Of a stretch of 64,000 nt of DNA, positions 1 to 8,346 are shown piece after piece. The notes under the pieces were generated by a model. That model ran no database searches, was not told where the DNA came from, and worked only from the letters and a program-made list of their open reading frames with translations. Source of the stretch: Kordiimonadaceae bacterium (lineage in GTDB: Bacteria > Pseudomonadota > Alphaproteobacteria > Sphingomonadales > Kordiimonadaceae). The DNA lies in the NCBI GenBank assembly GCA_017640725.1, contig JAEPQB010000001.1:1488001-1552000 (forward strand). The letters run 5' to 3'. The stretch's first letter is position 1. Each line of letters starts with the position of its first letter. The translations under genes and the position numbers were made by a program.

Positions 1-347
1 CCTCTGACGCCACTGGCCGACAAGCGCCCGAGCCTGTCCCTGAGAGCAACTTCACGCTCGACTGCGACCTCGCAATCATGGCGCTGGGGTTCGAGCCTGA
101 GGACCTACCTGCCCTGTTTGGTGCACCAGAGCTGCGCGTCAGCCGCTGGGGCACCGTCACAGTGAACCACTCTACCCTGATGACCAATCTGGACGGCGTT
201 TTCGCAGCGGGTGACATTGTGCGCGGCGCGTCGCTTGTAGTGTGGGCGATCCGTGATGGCCGCGACGCCGCCTCTTCCATGATCAAACATTTGAATGAAA
301 AAGCACGCGCCAGCGCTCAAACCGGCAGCGTCCAGGCTGCGGAGTAG
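1..347 (+). CDS. gltD: Glutamate synthase small (beta) subunit, C-terminal end
   Basis: This is the 3' end of the NADPH-binding flavoprotein subunit of glutamate synthase, which passes electrons from NADPH to GltB. The frame is open from the first bases of the window. It carries the characteristic closing segment of the GltD/FAD-NAD(P) oxidoreductase family: a LAIMALGFEP stretch, then NLDGVFAAGDIVRGASLVV (the second FAD-contacting motif), then the WAIRDGRDAA helix. The tail ends in a short Ala/Lys-rich extension. The gene stops 4 bases before the gltB start, so the two are surely one operon, in the order gltD-gltB. The 5' part lies outside the window. Confidence 0.93.
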   Translation, partial: SDATGRQAPEPVPESNFTLDCDLAIMALGFEPEDLPALFGAPELRVSRWGTVTVNHSTLMTNLDGVFAAGDIVRGASLVVWAIRDGRDAASSMIKHLNEKARASAQTGSVQAAE

Positions 348-351
348 ACTT

Positions 352-3300
352 ATGACTGAGTATCAAAACCCTCATGTGCCTGGCCCAGTCGGGCTTTATG
401 ACCCCTCTGAAGAACGCGACGCCTGCGGTGTTGGCCTGGTGGCGGCCCTTGATGGCCGCCCGAGCCGTGATGTTGTGCTGCGTGGTATTGAGGCGCTGAA
501 AGCGATTTGGCACCGCGGTGCCGTGGACGCCGACGGTAAAACCGGAGACGGCGCGGGCATCAACCTTGAAATTCCGCAGGAGTTTTTCAAAGAGCATGTG
601 AAAGCGACCGGCCACGAACCATCCGATAGCCGGCTGGCGATTGGCATGGTGTTTTTGCCACGCCTTGACCTCGCGGCGCAGGAAACCTGCCGCACGATCG
701 TGGAAACAGAAATCCTCACGTTCGGTTACACCATTTATGGCTGGCGGCAAGTGCCCGTTGACGTGTCTGTTATCGGTGAAAAAGCCGAAGCCACCCGCCC
801 CGAGATCGAACAGATCATGATCGAAAACTCAAAGGGAGTGGACGAAGAAAAATTCGAGCGTGACCTCTATTTGATCCGTCGCCGTATTGAGCGCGCTGCC
901 ATCAGCGCGCAGGTGCCGGACTTTTACATCTGCTCGCTCTCTTGCCGGTCTGTAATTTACAAAGGTCTGTTCCTCGCAGAGCAGCTTGCGATCTTTTACC
1001 CGGACCTGCAGGACGATGGCTTCATCTCTTCGTTTGCGGTGTACCATCAGCGCTATTCCACCAACACCTTCCCACAGTGGTGGCTCGCACAGCCGTTCCG
1101 CATGATTGCGCACAACGGCGAAATCAACACCATCCGCGGCAACGTGAACTGGATGAAAAGTCACCAGATCCGCATGGCCTCCATCGCCTTTGGCGAAAAC
1201 TCCGAGGACATCAAGCCCGTGGTGCCCAAAGGGGCGTCAGATTCGGCAGCGCTCGATTCCGTTTTTGAAGTTCTCGTGCGCGCGGGCCGCTCAGCTCCCA
1301 TGGTGAAAACCATGCTGGTGCCAGAAGCATGGTCCAAAAAGACCATGATGCCTGAAACGCACCGCAAAATGTACGCCTACACTAACTCAGTGATGGAACC
1401 GTGGGACGGGCCGGCGGCCCTTGCCGCTTGTGATGGCCACTGGGTGGTTGCGGGTCTTGATCGCAATGGTCTGCGCCCGATGCGCTACACAGTCACCAAT
1501 GACGGCTTCCTCATCGTTGGCTCGGAAACCGGTATGGTGGTTGTGGACGAAGACACTGTTCGGGAAAAAGGTCGCCTTGGGCCAGGGCAGATGATCGCGC
1601 TTGATCTTAAGGAAGGGCGCTTCTACCACGACCGGGAAATCAAAGACCGGCTGGCCGCATCCCAACCCTTTGAAAAATGGGTGGAAGACATCCAACCCAT
1701 TGAACAGCTGCCGGGTTATAAAGGTGAAGAAACCACGTCATATGATGGAGCCAGCTTGCGTGTCCGTCAGATCATGGCGGGCCTCACGCATGAAGACCTG
1801 GAGCTTATTCTTCAGCCTCAGGTTATGACCGCGAAAGAGGCCATCGGTTCCATGGGTGATGACACGCCGCTTGCGGTCCTGTCATCACAGTACCGGAATC
1901 TGTCGCATTATTTTCGCCAGAACTTCAGCCAGGTAACCAACCCGCCGATTGATAGTCTGCGCGAACATAGGGTGATGAGCCTTAAAACACGCTTCGGCAA
2001 CTTTGCAAACGTGCTTGACGAAGGCCACACGCAGATCGGGGCCATCGTGCTTGAAAGCCCGGTGATTTCAAACCGTGAATGGCAAACGCTGGTCGAGCAT
2101 TTTGGCGACTCTGCTGAAGTGATTGACTGCACCTTTGATGTGAACGAGGGCCCAAGAGCGCTCAGAAACGCAATCCGCCGCATCAAGCGGGAAGCAGAAG
2201 ACGCCGTTCGTGAAGGCCGCGGCCATTTGTTCCTGTCAGACGAAAACATCAGCCCGACCCGTGCACCGGTTCCAATGATCTTGGCGACAGGTGGTCTGCA
2301 CACGCACCTTGTGAATGAGGGCCTGCGCACCTTCACCAGCCTGAATGTGCGGTCAGCGGAGTGCCTCGACCCGCATTATTTTGCCGTTTTGATTGGCGCT
2401 GGTGCCACAACCGTGAATGCCTATCTGGCACAAGACACGATCGCCGAGCGGCAGGCAAAAGGCCTGTTTGGCGACTATGATTTCACCACCTGCGTTAACC
2501 GCGCGATTGAGGCGATTGACCAAGGTCTGCTGAAGATCATGTCCAAGATGGGCATTTCGATTATCTCTAGTTATCGGGGCGGTAACAACTTTGAGGCACT
2601 TGGTCTATCACGGGCACTGGTTGCGGAATTTTTCCCGGGCATGCCGACCAAGATTTCCGGTATCGGGCTCGCGGGTGTGCAGCAAAAAATTCTGGAACAA
2701 CACAGCCGCGCTTTCCTCGAAGGGGCGGTCAACCTGCCGATTGGTGGTTTGTATCGCTACCGCCGCGACGGCGAAGTGCACGGCCATGATGGCCAGCTTA
2801 TTCATCTGCTGCAAAGCGCGGTTGGGAACGACAATTACGCAAAGTATCTGACCTATTCCCGCGGCATTTCAAACCTGCCGCCGGTGAACCTGCGTGACCT
2901 TCTGGATTTCCGCAGGCCAGACGAGCCGATGGCGCTGGATGAGGTGGAATCGATCACCGAAATCCGCAAGCGTTTCATCACGCCGGGCATGTCCCTTGGG
3001 GCATTGTCGAAAGAGGCGCACGAAACTCTCGCGATCGCAATGAACCGCATTGGCGCCAAGTCTGTTTCTGGCGAAGGCGGCGAAGACAAGCGACGCTTCA
3101 CGCCGTATGAAAACGGTGACAATGCCAACAGCCCGATCAAGCAAATTGCATCTGGCCGGTTCGGTGTAACTGCCGAATATCTAAATGCCTGCGAGGAGCT
3201 CGAGATCAAAGTCGCACAAGGCGCCAAGCCCGGCGAAGGCGGACAGTTGCCGGGCTTTAAAGTCACAGAAATGATCGCCAAACTACGGCATTCCACACCC

Positions 3301-4869
3301 GGCGTGACCCTGATTTCACCGCCGCCGCACCATGATATTTATTCAATCGAGGATTTGGCGCAGCTGATTTACGACCTGAAGCAAATCAACCCGCGCGCCA
3401 AAGTGTGTGTGAAGCTGGTGTCATCTGCCGGCATTGGTACGATTGCAGCGGGTGTCGCGAAAGCGCATGCGGATGTGATCCTGATTTCGGGCCATTCGGG
3501 TGGCACGGGCGCGAGCCCGCAAACCAGCATCAAATACGCTGGCACGCCGTGGGAAATTGGCCTTGCCGAGGTCAATCAGGTGCTGACGCTCAACAACTTG
3601 CGGCACCGGGTCACCCTCCGAACCGATGGTGGCATCAAAACCGGCCGCGATGTGGTGATCGCTGCGATGCTGGGTGCCGAAGAATACGGTGTTGGTACGG
3701 CATCCCTCGTGGCCATGGGCTGTATTATGGTGCGCCAGTGCCATTCGAACACCTGCCCGGTTGGCGTATGTACTCAAGACGAAGCGCTGCGCAAAAAATT
3801 CGATGGCTCGCCCGAAAAAGTTGTGAACCTCTTTAGCTTTATCGCCGAAGAAACCCGCGAAATTCTGGCGGAACTTGGCGTTGAGCGCCTTGAAGACATT
3901 ATTGGCCGCACGGACTTGTTGCACCAGGTAAGCAGGGGCGCCGACCATCTGGATGACCTCGACCTGAACCCGTTGCTTGTGCAAGTGGGTGGCAAGGGCA
4001 AAAAGTCCATCTGCACCATTGAGGGCCGCAATCCGGTGCCCGATACGCTGGATGCGCAGATGCTGAAGGACGCTCAGGCCGTGTTCTCGCGCGGTGAGAA
4101 AATGCAACTGACCTATTCAGTGCAAAACACCCTGCGCGCGATCGGCACGCGATTCTCCAGCGAAATTACCCGCACCTTTGGCATGGACGGTTTGAAGCCC
4201 GATCACGTGACCGTGCGTCTGCGTGGGTCTGCCGGGCAGTCCCTGGGCGCTTATTCAGTGCAGGGCCTCAAGATCGAGGTGGCGGGTGACGCCAATGATT
4301 ATGTAGGCAAAGGCCTGTCGGGCGGCACCATTGTGGTGCGGCCATCGAACCGGGCGTCCTTCAACTCCCGTGACAACACCATTATCGGCAATACGGTCCT
4401 TTATGGTGCCACGTCAGGCAAACTCTTCGCCGCTGGCCAAGCCGGTGAGCGTTTTGCTGTGCGAAACTCTGGTGCCACCGTGGTAGTGGAGGGATGCGGC
4501 GCGAACGGCTGCGAATATATGACCGGTGGCACGGCAGTTATCCTTGGTGCAACCGGTGACAACTTTGGCGCAGGCATGACCGGCGGCATGGCTTTTGTGC
4601 ATGATGAAGCCGGAAACTTCCCAGACCTGGTGAACGGTGAAACCCTTGTCTACGACAGGTTGAAAAGCGAACACTGGGAAGGTGTTTTGAAGTCGCTTGT
4701 TGAAGAACATTTTGACGAGACCCATTCGCGCTGGGCAGCAACACTGCTTGCCAACTGGGAAAGCAAGCGCGATGAATTCTGGCACATTGTGCCGAAAGAA
4801 ATGATCAATCGTTTGGATGTGCCCATGGTGGATGCGGCGCACGCAGAAGAAGAAGCGATCAGCGCCTAA
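352..4869 (+). CDS. gltB: Glutamate synthase large (alpha) subunit
   Basis: It makes two glutamates from glutamine and 2-oxoglutarate using electrons from GltD. At 1505 residues it has the usual length. The order is: class II glutamine amidotransferase with nucleophile Cys25 in DACGVG (after removal of a 24-residue propeptide), central domain, FMN synthase domain, and a C-terminal GXGXG beta-helix. The 3Fe-4S ligands are Cys1124, Cys1130 and Cys1135 in CIMVRQCHSNTC. I chose the ATG at 352 because GGAG lies at 341-344 with good spacing. An in-frame ATG at 295 inside gltD would add 19 residues and make a propeptide of 43 residues, close to the length I recall for enterobacterial GltB, so it cannot be excluded. 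Confidence 0.97.
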   Translation: MTEYQNPHVPGPVGLYDPSEERDACGVGLVAALDGRPSRDVVLRGIEALKAIWHRGAVDADGKTGDGAGINLEIPQEFFKEHVKATGHEPSDSRLAIGMVFLPRLDLAAQETCRTIVETEILTFGYTIYGWRQVPVDVSVIGEKAEATRPEIEQIMIENSKGVDEEKFERDLYLIRRRIERAAISAQVPDFYICSLSCRSVIYKGLFLAEQLAIFYPDLQDDGFISSFAVYHQRYSTNTFPQWWLAQPFRMIAHNGEINTIRGNVNWMKSHQIRMASIAFGENSEDIKPVVPKGASDSAALDSVFEVLVRAGRSAPMVKTMLVPEAWSKKTMMPETHRKMYAYTNSVMEPWDGPAALAACDGHWVVAGLDRNGLRPMRYTVTNDGFLIVGSETGMVVVDEDTVREKGRLGPGQMIALDLKEGRFYHDREIKDRLAASQPFEKWVEDIQPIEQLPGYKGEETTSYDGASLRVRQIMAGLTHEDLELILQPQVMTAKEAIGSMGDDTPLAVLSSQYRNLSHYFRQNFSQVTNPPIDSLREHRVMSLKTRFGNFANVLDEGHTQIGAIVLESPVISNREWQTLVEHFGDSAEVIDCTFDVNEGPRALRNAIRRIKREAEDAVREGRGHLFLSDENISPTRAPVPMILATGGLHTHLVNEGLRTFTSLNVRSAECLDPHYFAVLIGAGATTVNAYLAQDTIAERQAKGLFGDYDFTTCVNRAIEAIDQGLLKIMSKMGISIISSYRGGNNFEALGLSRALVAEFFPGMPTKISGIGLAGVQQKILEQHSRAFLEGAVNLPIGGLYRYRRDGEVHGHDGQLIHLLQSAVGNDNYAKYLTYSRGISNLPPVNLRDLLDFRRPDEPMALDEVESITEIRKRFITPGMSLGALSKEAHETLAIAMNRIGAKSVSGEGGEDKRRFTPYENGDNANSPIKQIASGRFGVTAEYLNACEELEIKVAQGAKPGEGGQLPGFKVTEMIAKLRHSTPGVTLISPPPHHDIYSIEDLAQLIYDLKQINPRAKVCVKLVSSAGIGTIAAGVAKAHADVILISGHSGGTGASPQTSIKYAGTPWEIGLAEVNQVLTLNNLRHRVTLRTDGGIKTGRDVVIAAMLGAEEYGVGTASLVAMGCIMVRQCHSNTCPVGVCTQDEALRKKFDGSPEKVVNLFSFIAEETREILAELGVERLEDIIGRTDLLHQVSRGADHLDDLDLNPLLVQVGGKGKKSICTIEGRNPVPDTLDAQMLKDAQAVFSRGEKMQLTYSVQNTLRAIGTRFSSEITRTFGMDGLKPDHVTVRLRGSAGQSLGAYSVQGLKIEVAGDANDYVGKGLSGGTIVVRPSNRASFNSRDNTIIGNTVLYGATSGKLFAAGQAGERFAVRNSGATVVVEGCGANGCEYMTGGTAVILGATGDNFGAGMTGGMAFVHDEAGNFPDLVNGETLVYDRLKSEHWEGVLKSLVEEHFDETHSRWAATLLANWESKRDEFWHIVPKEMINRLDVPMVDAAHAEEEAISA

Positions 4870-4917
4870 AGCCTTTCGCCAAAAAAATGCTCATCAGATC
4901 ACTTTTGAGAATTGGCG

Positions 4918-4946
4918 GCCCCTCTCTCTTGCGTTAAGAGAGGGGC
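4918..4946 (+). promoter_or_regulatory. Hairpin covering the ribosome binding site of the GST-like gene
   Basis: A perfect 10-base-pair stem (gcccctctct at 4918-4927 with agagaggggc at 4937-4946, 9-base loop) ends one base before the ATG at 4948. Its 3' arm is the Shine-Dalgarno sequence of that gene. There is no T-tract, so it is a poor intrinsic terminator for gltB. As RNA it would hide the ribosome binding site; it may also mark the 3' end of the gltDB transcript. Confidence 0.6.
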
Positions 4947-4947
4947 T

Positions 4948-5616
4948 ATGCCGATTTTGTATCACCATTCCCTGAGCCCTGCGGCGCGATTTGTGCGTGT
5001 GCTTCTTGCCGAGAAGCGCATCGATTTTACATTGCGGGTGGAAAAAGAGTGGGAACGCCGCCCGGCGTTTCTGGCGCTCAATCCAGCTGGCGAGGTGCCG
5101 GTGCTTGTGATGGATGATGGTCATGCTTACTCGGGCGTTATGGCGATCGCAGAATATCTTGAAGAAGTGGTGCCCGAGCCACCTCTTTTGCTGGGCGATG
5201 CGGACGAGCGCTATGAGGCGCGGCGGCTGGTGGGCTGGTTCCACACCAAACTGGGCAGCGAAGTGTCGCGCCATGTGGTGTCAGAAAAACTATTCAAACG
5301 CTTTCTTGGTATCGGCGAGCCCGATTCGGAGGCGGTACGCTGCGCGGCCCATAACCTCAAAACCCACCTCAAATACATCTCGTTTTTGGCGGAGCGTCGG
5401 CACTATCTCGCCGGGCCTCAGTTCACCATGGCAGATGCCGCTGCGGCGGCACATATCTCGGTTATCGACTATTTTGGCGACATTCATTTTGAAGAATGGC
5501 CCATGGTCAAAGAGTGGTACATGCGGGTGAAATCACGCCGGTCCATACGCGGCCTGCTTGAGGATCGCATAACCGGCCTCAGGCCGCCGGCCCATTATCA
5601 GGACCTGGATTTTTAG
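4948..5616 (+). CDS. Glutathione S-transferase family protein
   Basis: A 222-residue protein with the two-part GST architecture. The N-terminal thioredoxin-fold half has the family's NPAGEVPVL cis-proline loop near residue 45 and a substrate-side helix with SGVMAIAEYLEE. The C-terminal half is all helical, with the family's GPQFTMADAAAAA N-capping motif near residue 155. The N-terminal segment MPILYHHSLSPAARFVRVLLAE fits the catalytic Ser/Cys region of bacterial GSTs. The ATG at 4948 is chosen over an upstream TTG at 4912 because GAGAGGGG directly precedes it. queG follows after 3 bases, so they are probably co-transcribed. The substrate is unknown. Confidence 0.88.
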   Translation: MPILYHHSLSPAARFVRVLLAEKRIDFTLRVEKEWERRPAFLALNPAGEVPVLVMDDGHAYSGVMAIAEYLEEVVPEPPLLLGDADERYEARRLVGWFHTKLGSEVSRHVVSEKLFKRFLGIGEPDSEAVRCAAHNLKTHLKYISFLAERRHYLAGPQFTMADAAAAAHISVIDYFGDIHFEEWPMVKEWYMRVKSRRSIRGLLEDRITGLRPPAHYQDLDF

Positions 5617-5619
5617 GCC

Positions 5620-6672
5620 ATGTCTCAATCCGACATGCGCGATCGGTTGCAAGAAAAAGCACTGAGCCTTGGCTTCGACCAGTTTGGCGTAACGTCTGCG
5701 GAGGTTGGTGCGCATATTGCCGATGGGTTAGAGGAATTTGTCGCCAAAAAACACCATGGCACCATGCAATGGCTCGAAGACCGAATCCACCATCGATCCA
5801 GCCCCAAGAACCTGTGGCCCGACGCGCGGTCTGTCATCATGCTCGCGATGAATTATGGGCCGAACAGCGACCCGCGGCTTCTGCTTGAGGAGCGCTCCAG
5901 CGGCAATATCTCGGTTTATGCACGCGGCAAGGACTATCACGACATTATCAAAAAGCGCCTGAAACAGATGGCGCGCTGGATGGTGGAGGAATTCAAGTGC
6001 GAGCTGAAAGTGTTTGTGGACACTGCGCCCGTGCCGGAAAAGCCACTCGCAGCCGCCGCGGGGCTTGGCTGGCAGGGCAAGCACACCAACATGGTATCGC
6101 GTGAGTTTGGCAGCTGGCTGTTTTTAGGGGCCATCTATACTGATATGGACCTTGCGCTTGACGCACCGCACACCGACCAGTGCGGCAGCTGCCGGGCATG
6201 CATGGATGCTTGCCCCACAGACGCCTTCCCCGAGCCTTACAAAATAGATGCGCGCCGCTGCATTTCCTACCTCACGATTGAGCACAAAGGCCCAATCCCA
6301 GAAGAGTTTCGCAAAGCGATGGGCAACCGGATTTACGGCTGTGATGACTGCCTTGCAGCCTGCCCCTGGAACAAATTTGCGCAAACCGCGAGCGAAGCCG
6401 CGTTTCATGCACGCGTGGAGTTGAATGCCCCCGCGCTCTCAGATCTCCTTGCGCTCGACGACCCGGGCTTCAGGCAGGTCTTTTGCGGCAGCCCGATCAA
6501 GCGCATTGGCCGCGACCGGTTTGTGCGCAACGCGTTGATTGCCGCCGGTAACTCAGGTGACCAGTCTTTGCGGGGCCTTGCCCTGAAACTGACGGACGAC
6601 CCAAGCGCAGTGGTGGCCGATGCGGCGCAGTGGGCGGTCGAAGAACTTGATAATGCGGGAGCGACATCATGA
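5620..6672 (+). CDS. queG: Epoxyqueuosine reductase
   Basis: The last enzyme of queuosine biosynthesis: it reduces epoxyqueuosine in the wobble position of tRNAs with GUN anticodons, using cobalamin and two 4Fe-4S clusters. At 350 residues the length is normal. The conserved acid is Asp134 in [19 protein letters not shown]. The cluster ligands are visible as [12 protein letters not shown] (Cys188, 191, 194, 198), Cys214 in CISYLTIEH, and [10 protein letters not shown] (Cys241, 244, 248). A C-terminal HEAT-like helical part follows. B12 dependence fits the presence of cobS and cobT elsewhere in the window. The stop overlaps the next start by 4 bases (ATGA). Confidence 0.96.
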   Translation: MSQSDMRDRLQEKALSLGFDQFGVTSAEVGAHIADGLEEFVAKKHHGTMQWLEDRIHHRSSPKNLWPDARSVIMLAMNYGPNSDPRLLLEERSSGNISVYARGKDYHDIIKKRLKQMARWMVEEFKCELKVFVDTAPVPEKPLAAAAGLGWQGKHTNMVSREFGSWLFLGAIYTDMDLALDAPHTDQCGSCRACMDACPTDAFPEPYKIDARRCISYLTIEHKGPIPEEFRKAMGNRIYGCDDCLAACPWNKFAQTASEAAFHARVELNAPALSDLLALDDPGFRQVFCGSPIKRIGRDRFVRNALIAAGNSGDQSLRGLALKLTDDPSAVVADAAQWAVEELDNAGATS

Positions 6673-6983
6673 AACGTGAACTCCTTTTTGTAGCACTGAT
6701 TGGGCTCGCTGTGCTTGCGTATGATTATCCGCGCCCTGATGAGCCTGACCAGGTTGTTGAAGCCATGGTTTTGTCGGTTGAAGATGCTCCAGAGGGCAAC
6801 GGCTGGCGGCTTATTACCGTGAAGCTCACCAGCGGGCATGACATCACGATCAAAACGCTGGTGCCCTTCTTTTACCGGGTCGGATATATCGCCCATGTGG
6901 GTGTTTATGAGCGGCGCATTTTCCCCGATATCGTGGATTTGGTCGCACCACCAGACGGCGCGACCGAGCTTGCTAATCCCTGA
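6669..6983 (+). CDS. Small membrane-anchored protein of unknown function
   Basis: A 104-residue protein I do not recognise. Residues 5-18 form one hydrophobic segment, probably a membrane anchor or uncleaved signal. The rest is a compact, beta-rich domain ([37 protein letters not shown]) that looks like a small barrel or OB-like fold. It overlaps queG by 4 bases, so translational coupling is likely. Its stop also overlaps the end of the gene on the other strand by 11 bases. No function can be assigned. Confidence 0.75.
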   Translation: MKRELLFVALIGLAVLAYDYPRPDEPDQVVEAMVLSVEDAPEGNGWRLITVKLTSGHDITIKTLVPFFYRVGYIAHVGVYERRIFPDIVDLVAPPDGATELANP

Positions 6984-8265
6984 TTAGCATGATGCGGGTG
7001 GGGTCAATGGTTTGACCTTCGCGCACGTCGCCGCCCGGGCCATACTTGGGCCACTGGCTTGAGGCGACAAACATGATGCCATCTAATGTACTGACGCCGA
7101 GCGTGGGTTCGTCAAACTCTGGCAGGTTTTGCGCCAGCACCTTGATGCCTGTTACGCGCTCAAAGTCACGGTCTGTTTCGATTTCTATGATCCGGTGCGG
7201 TGTTACGCCGTTCTGGACAGCGATCAAGTGGCCGCGATGCATGAAAAGGCCATCCATGCCGATAAGAGAAACTGTGTCTGGCACCTCCAGCAGCTTGGCC
7301 TCATTGGTTTCAAGATTGATGCGCCATAGCCCGCGGCCATAGTCGGCAGCCAAGAGCGTGTCATCGTACGCCAGCTCAATGCCTTGTGCACTGCGCATGG
7401 AAACATTGAGCGGGAGTTCCTCAAGTCCCTCTTCGCCGAGCCTGTATATTTTCCCGCTCTGGCCGTCGGTTGCGTAAACGCCGTGACGCCCGGTTGCAAC
7501 CAGGTCGGCAATTTGTTGGCCGTCCACACCGCCGGGCAAGGCCCAGTTGCCTTCAATTTCGCCCGTTGTCGGGTGCAGTTTCAGGATGCCGGTTCGGGCG
7601 CTTTCTTTGGCCAGACCTTTGGTTTGCTCGACCCATCCATACGACGCATACAGATAGGGGTAGCGGGCCTCTCGTTCGTAAGCGAGGCCAAAAAAGCTGC
7701 CGAAGTTTTGGCCCTCGTCGACCAAAAAAGGGCGAGTGTTGCCGTAGCCATCTGTGTGAGTGATCGTGCCTGACACAACCGAGCTGGCGTAAAACCCTTC
7801 GGAACGATCGTCTGCGATATCTTCAATGAGCGCTATGTCTGTGGAAACTTCGCGCCACACGTCGGCAGACCCTATGGGCGCCATCAGGCTGTCCATGTCT
7901 GCCTTCAGGTCCGCCCATGTGGTTTCGCCAAGAACTGCTTCCAGTTTTGCCTGCACGGCCGCACCGGGAACAACGCTCATTTTCAAATACCGCCGCGTCA
8001 GGCTTTCAGCGAGGTTTGCGTCACCGGTTTCGGCAGCCAGGAATATGGCGTTGCCAAGGATCGCCACATTGGTGGGCCGGTCTTCCAAGGCCTTAAGCAT
8101 ACCGGCAAGGGCCGCCGGAGCGTCACCGGCACGGAAGGCGGCAATGGCCTCCCCACGCGCGGCCTGGGAACGCTCATACTGCTCTTCGGTTTCAGAAATA
8201 TGGGTTTGCGCCTGCGCCGTGTGGGCAGTGCAAGCAACGGCGATGGCAATAAAAAGCTGTTTCAT
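6973..8265 (-). CDS. Exported beta-propeller (SMP-30/NHL-like) protein
   Basis: A 430-residue exported protein. The ATG at 8265 starts a clean Sec signal peptide (MKQLFIAIAVACTAHTAQAQ); an in-frame ATG at 8292 would bury it. After the signal comes a helical stretch of about 110 residues with a TPR-like pattern (AFRAGDAPAALAGMLKALEDRP). Then follows a beta-propeller with repeated blade phrases such as GVYATDGQSGKIYRL and TLLAADYGRGLWRINLET. Such propellers often bind or hydrolyse small ligands, but no catalytic residues are certain here. Its stop overlaps the convergent gene by 11 bases, leaving no room for a terminator between them. Confidence 0.8.
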   Translation of the reverse strand: MKQLFIAIAVACTAHTAQAQTHISETEEQYERSQAARGEAIAAFRAGDAPAALAGMLKALEDRPTNVAILGNAIFLAAETGDANLAESLTRRYLKMSVVPGAAVQAKLEAVLGETTWADLKADMDSLMAPIGSADVWREVSTDIALIEDIADDRSEGFYASSVVSGTITHTDGYGNTRPFLVDEGQNFGSFFGLAYEREARYPYLYASYGWVEQTKGLAKESARTGILKLHPTTGEIEGNWALPGGVDGQQIADLVATGRHGVYATDGQSGKIYRLGEEGLEELPLNVSMRSAQGIELAYDDTLLAADYGRGLWRINLETNEAKLLEVPDTVSLIGMDGLFMHRGHLIAVQNGVTPHRIIEIETDRDFERVTGIKVLAQNLPEFDEPTLGVSTLDGIMFVASSQWPKYGPGGDVREGQTIDPTRIMLIRD

Positions 8266-8307
8266 GCACTGAAGTTTAGGCAGAAAATTCATCCTGCCAA
8301 GCGCGGC

Positions 8308-8344
8308 GCGACGAAACGCTTCGTCGCACCCCGATATCTATCGG
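8308..8344. repeat. Two adjacent palindromes between the helicase and propeller genes
   Basis: Gcgacgaa-acgc-ttcgtcgc at 8308-8327 forms an 8-base-pair stem, extendable to ten pairs across one mismatch. It is followed at once by ccgata-tc-tatcgg at 8331-8344. They sit 3 bases beyond the helicase stop codon. Neither has a T-tract, so this is not a classical intrinsic terminator. Paired imperfect palindromes just outside a stop codon look like a REP-type dispersed element or an mRNA 3'-end stabiliser. I find no second copy in this window. Confidence 0.55.
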
Positions 8345-8346
8345 AA

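Noticed and set aside
295-351. Upstream gltB start at 295
   Set aside because: Lies inside gltD without a ribosome binding site, whereas GGAG precedes the ATG at 352; kept only as a possibility because of propeptide length.
6973-6983. Overlapping stops of two convergent genes as an error or frameshift
   Set aside because: Both proteins end naturally and an 11-base overlap of convergent genes is common.
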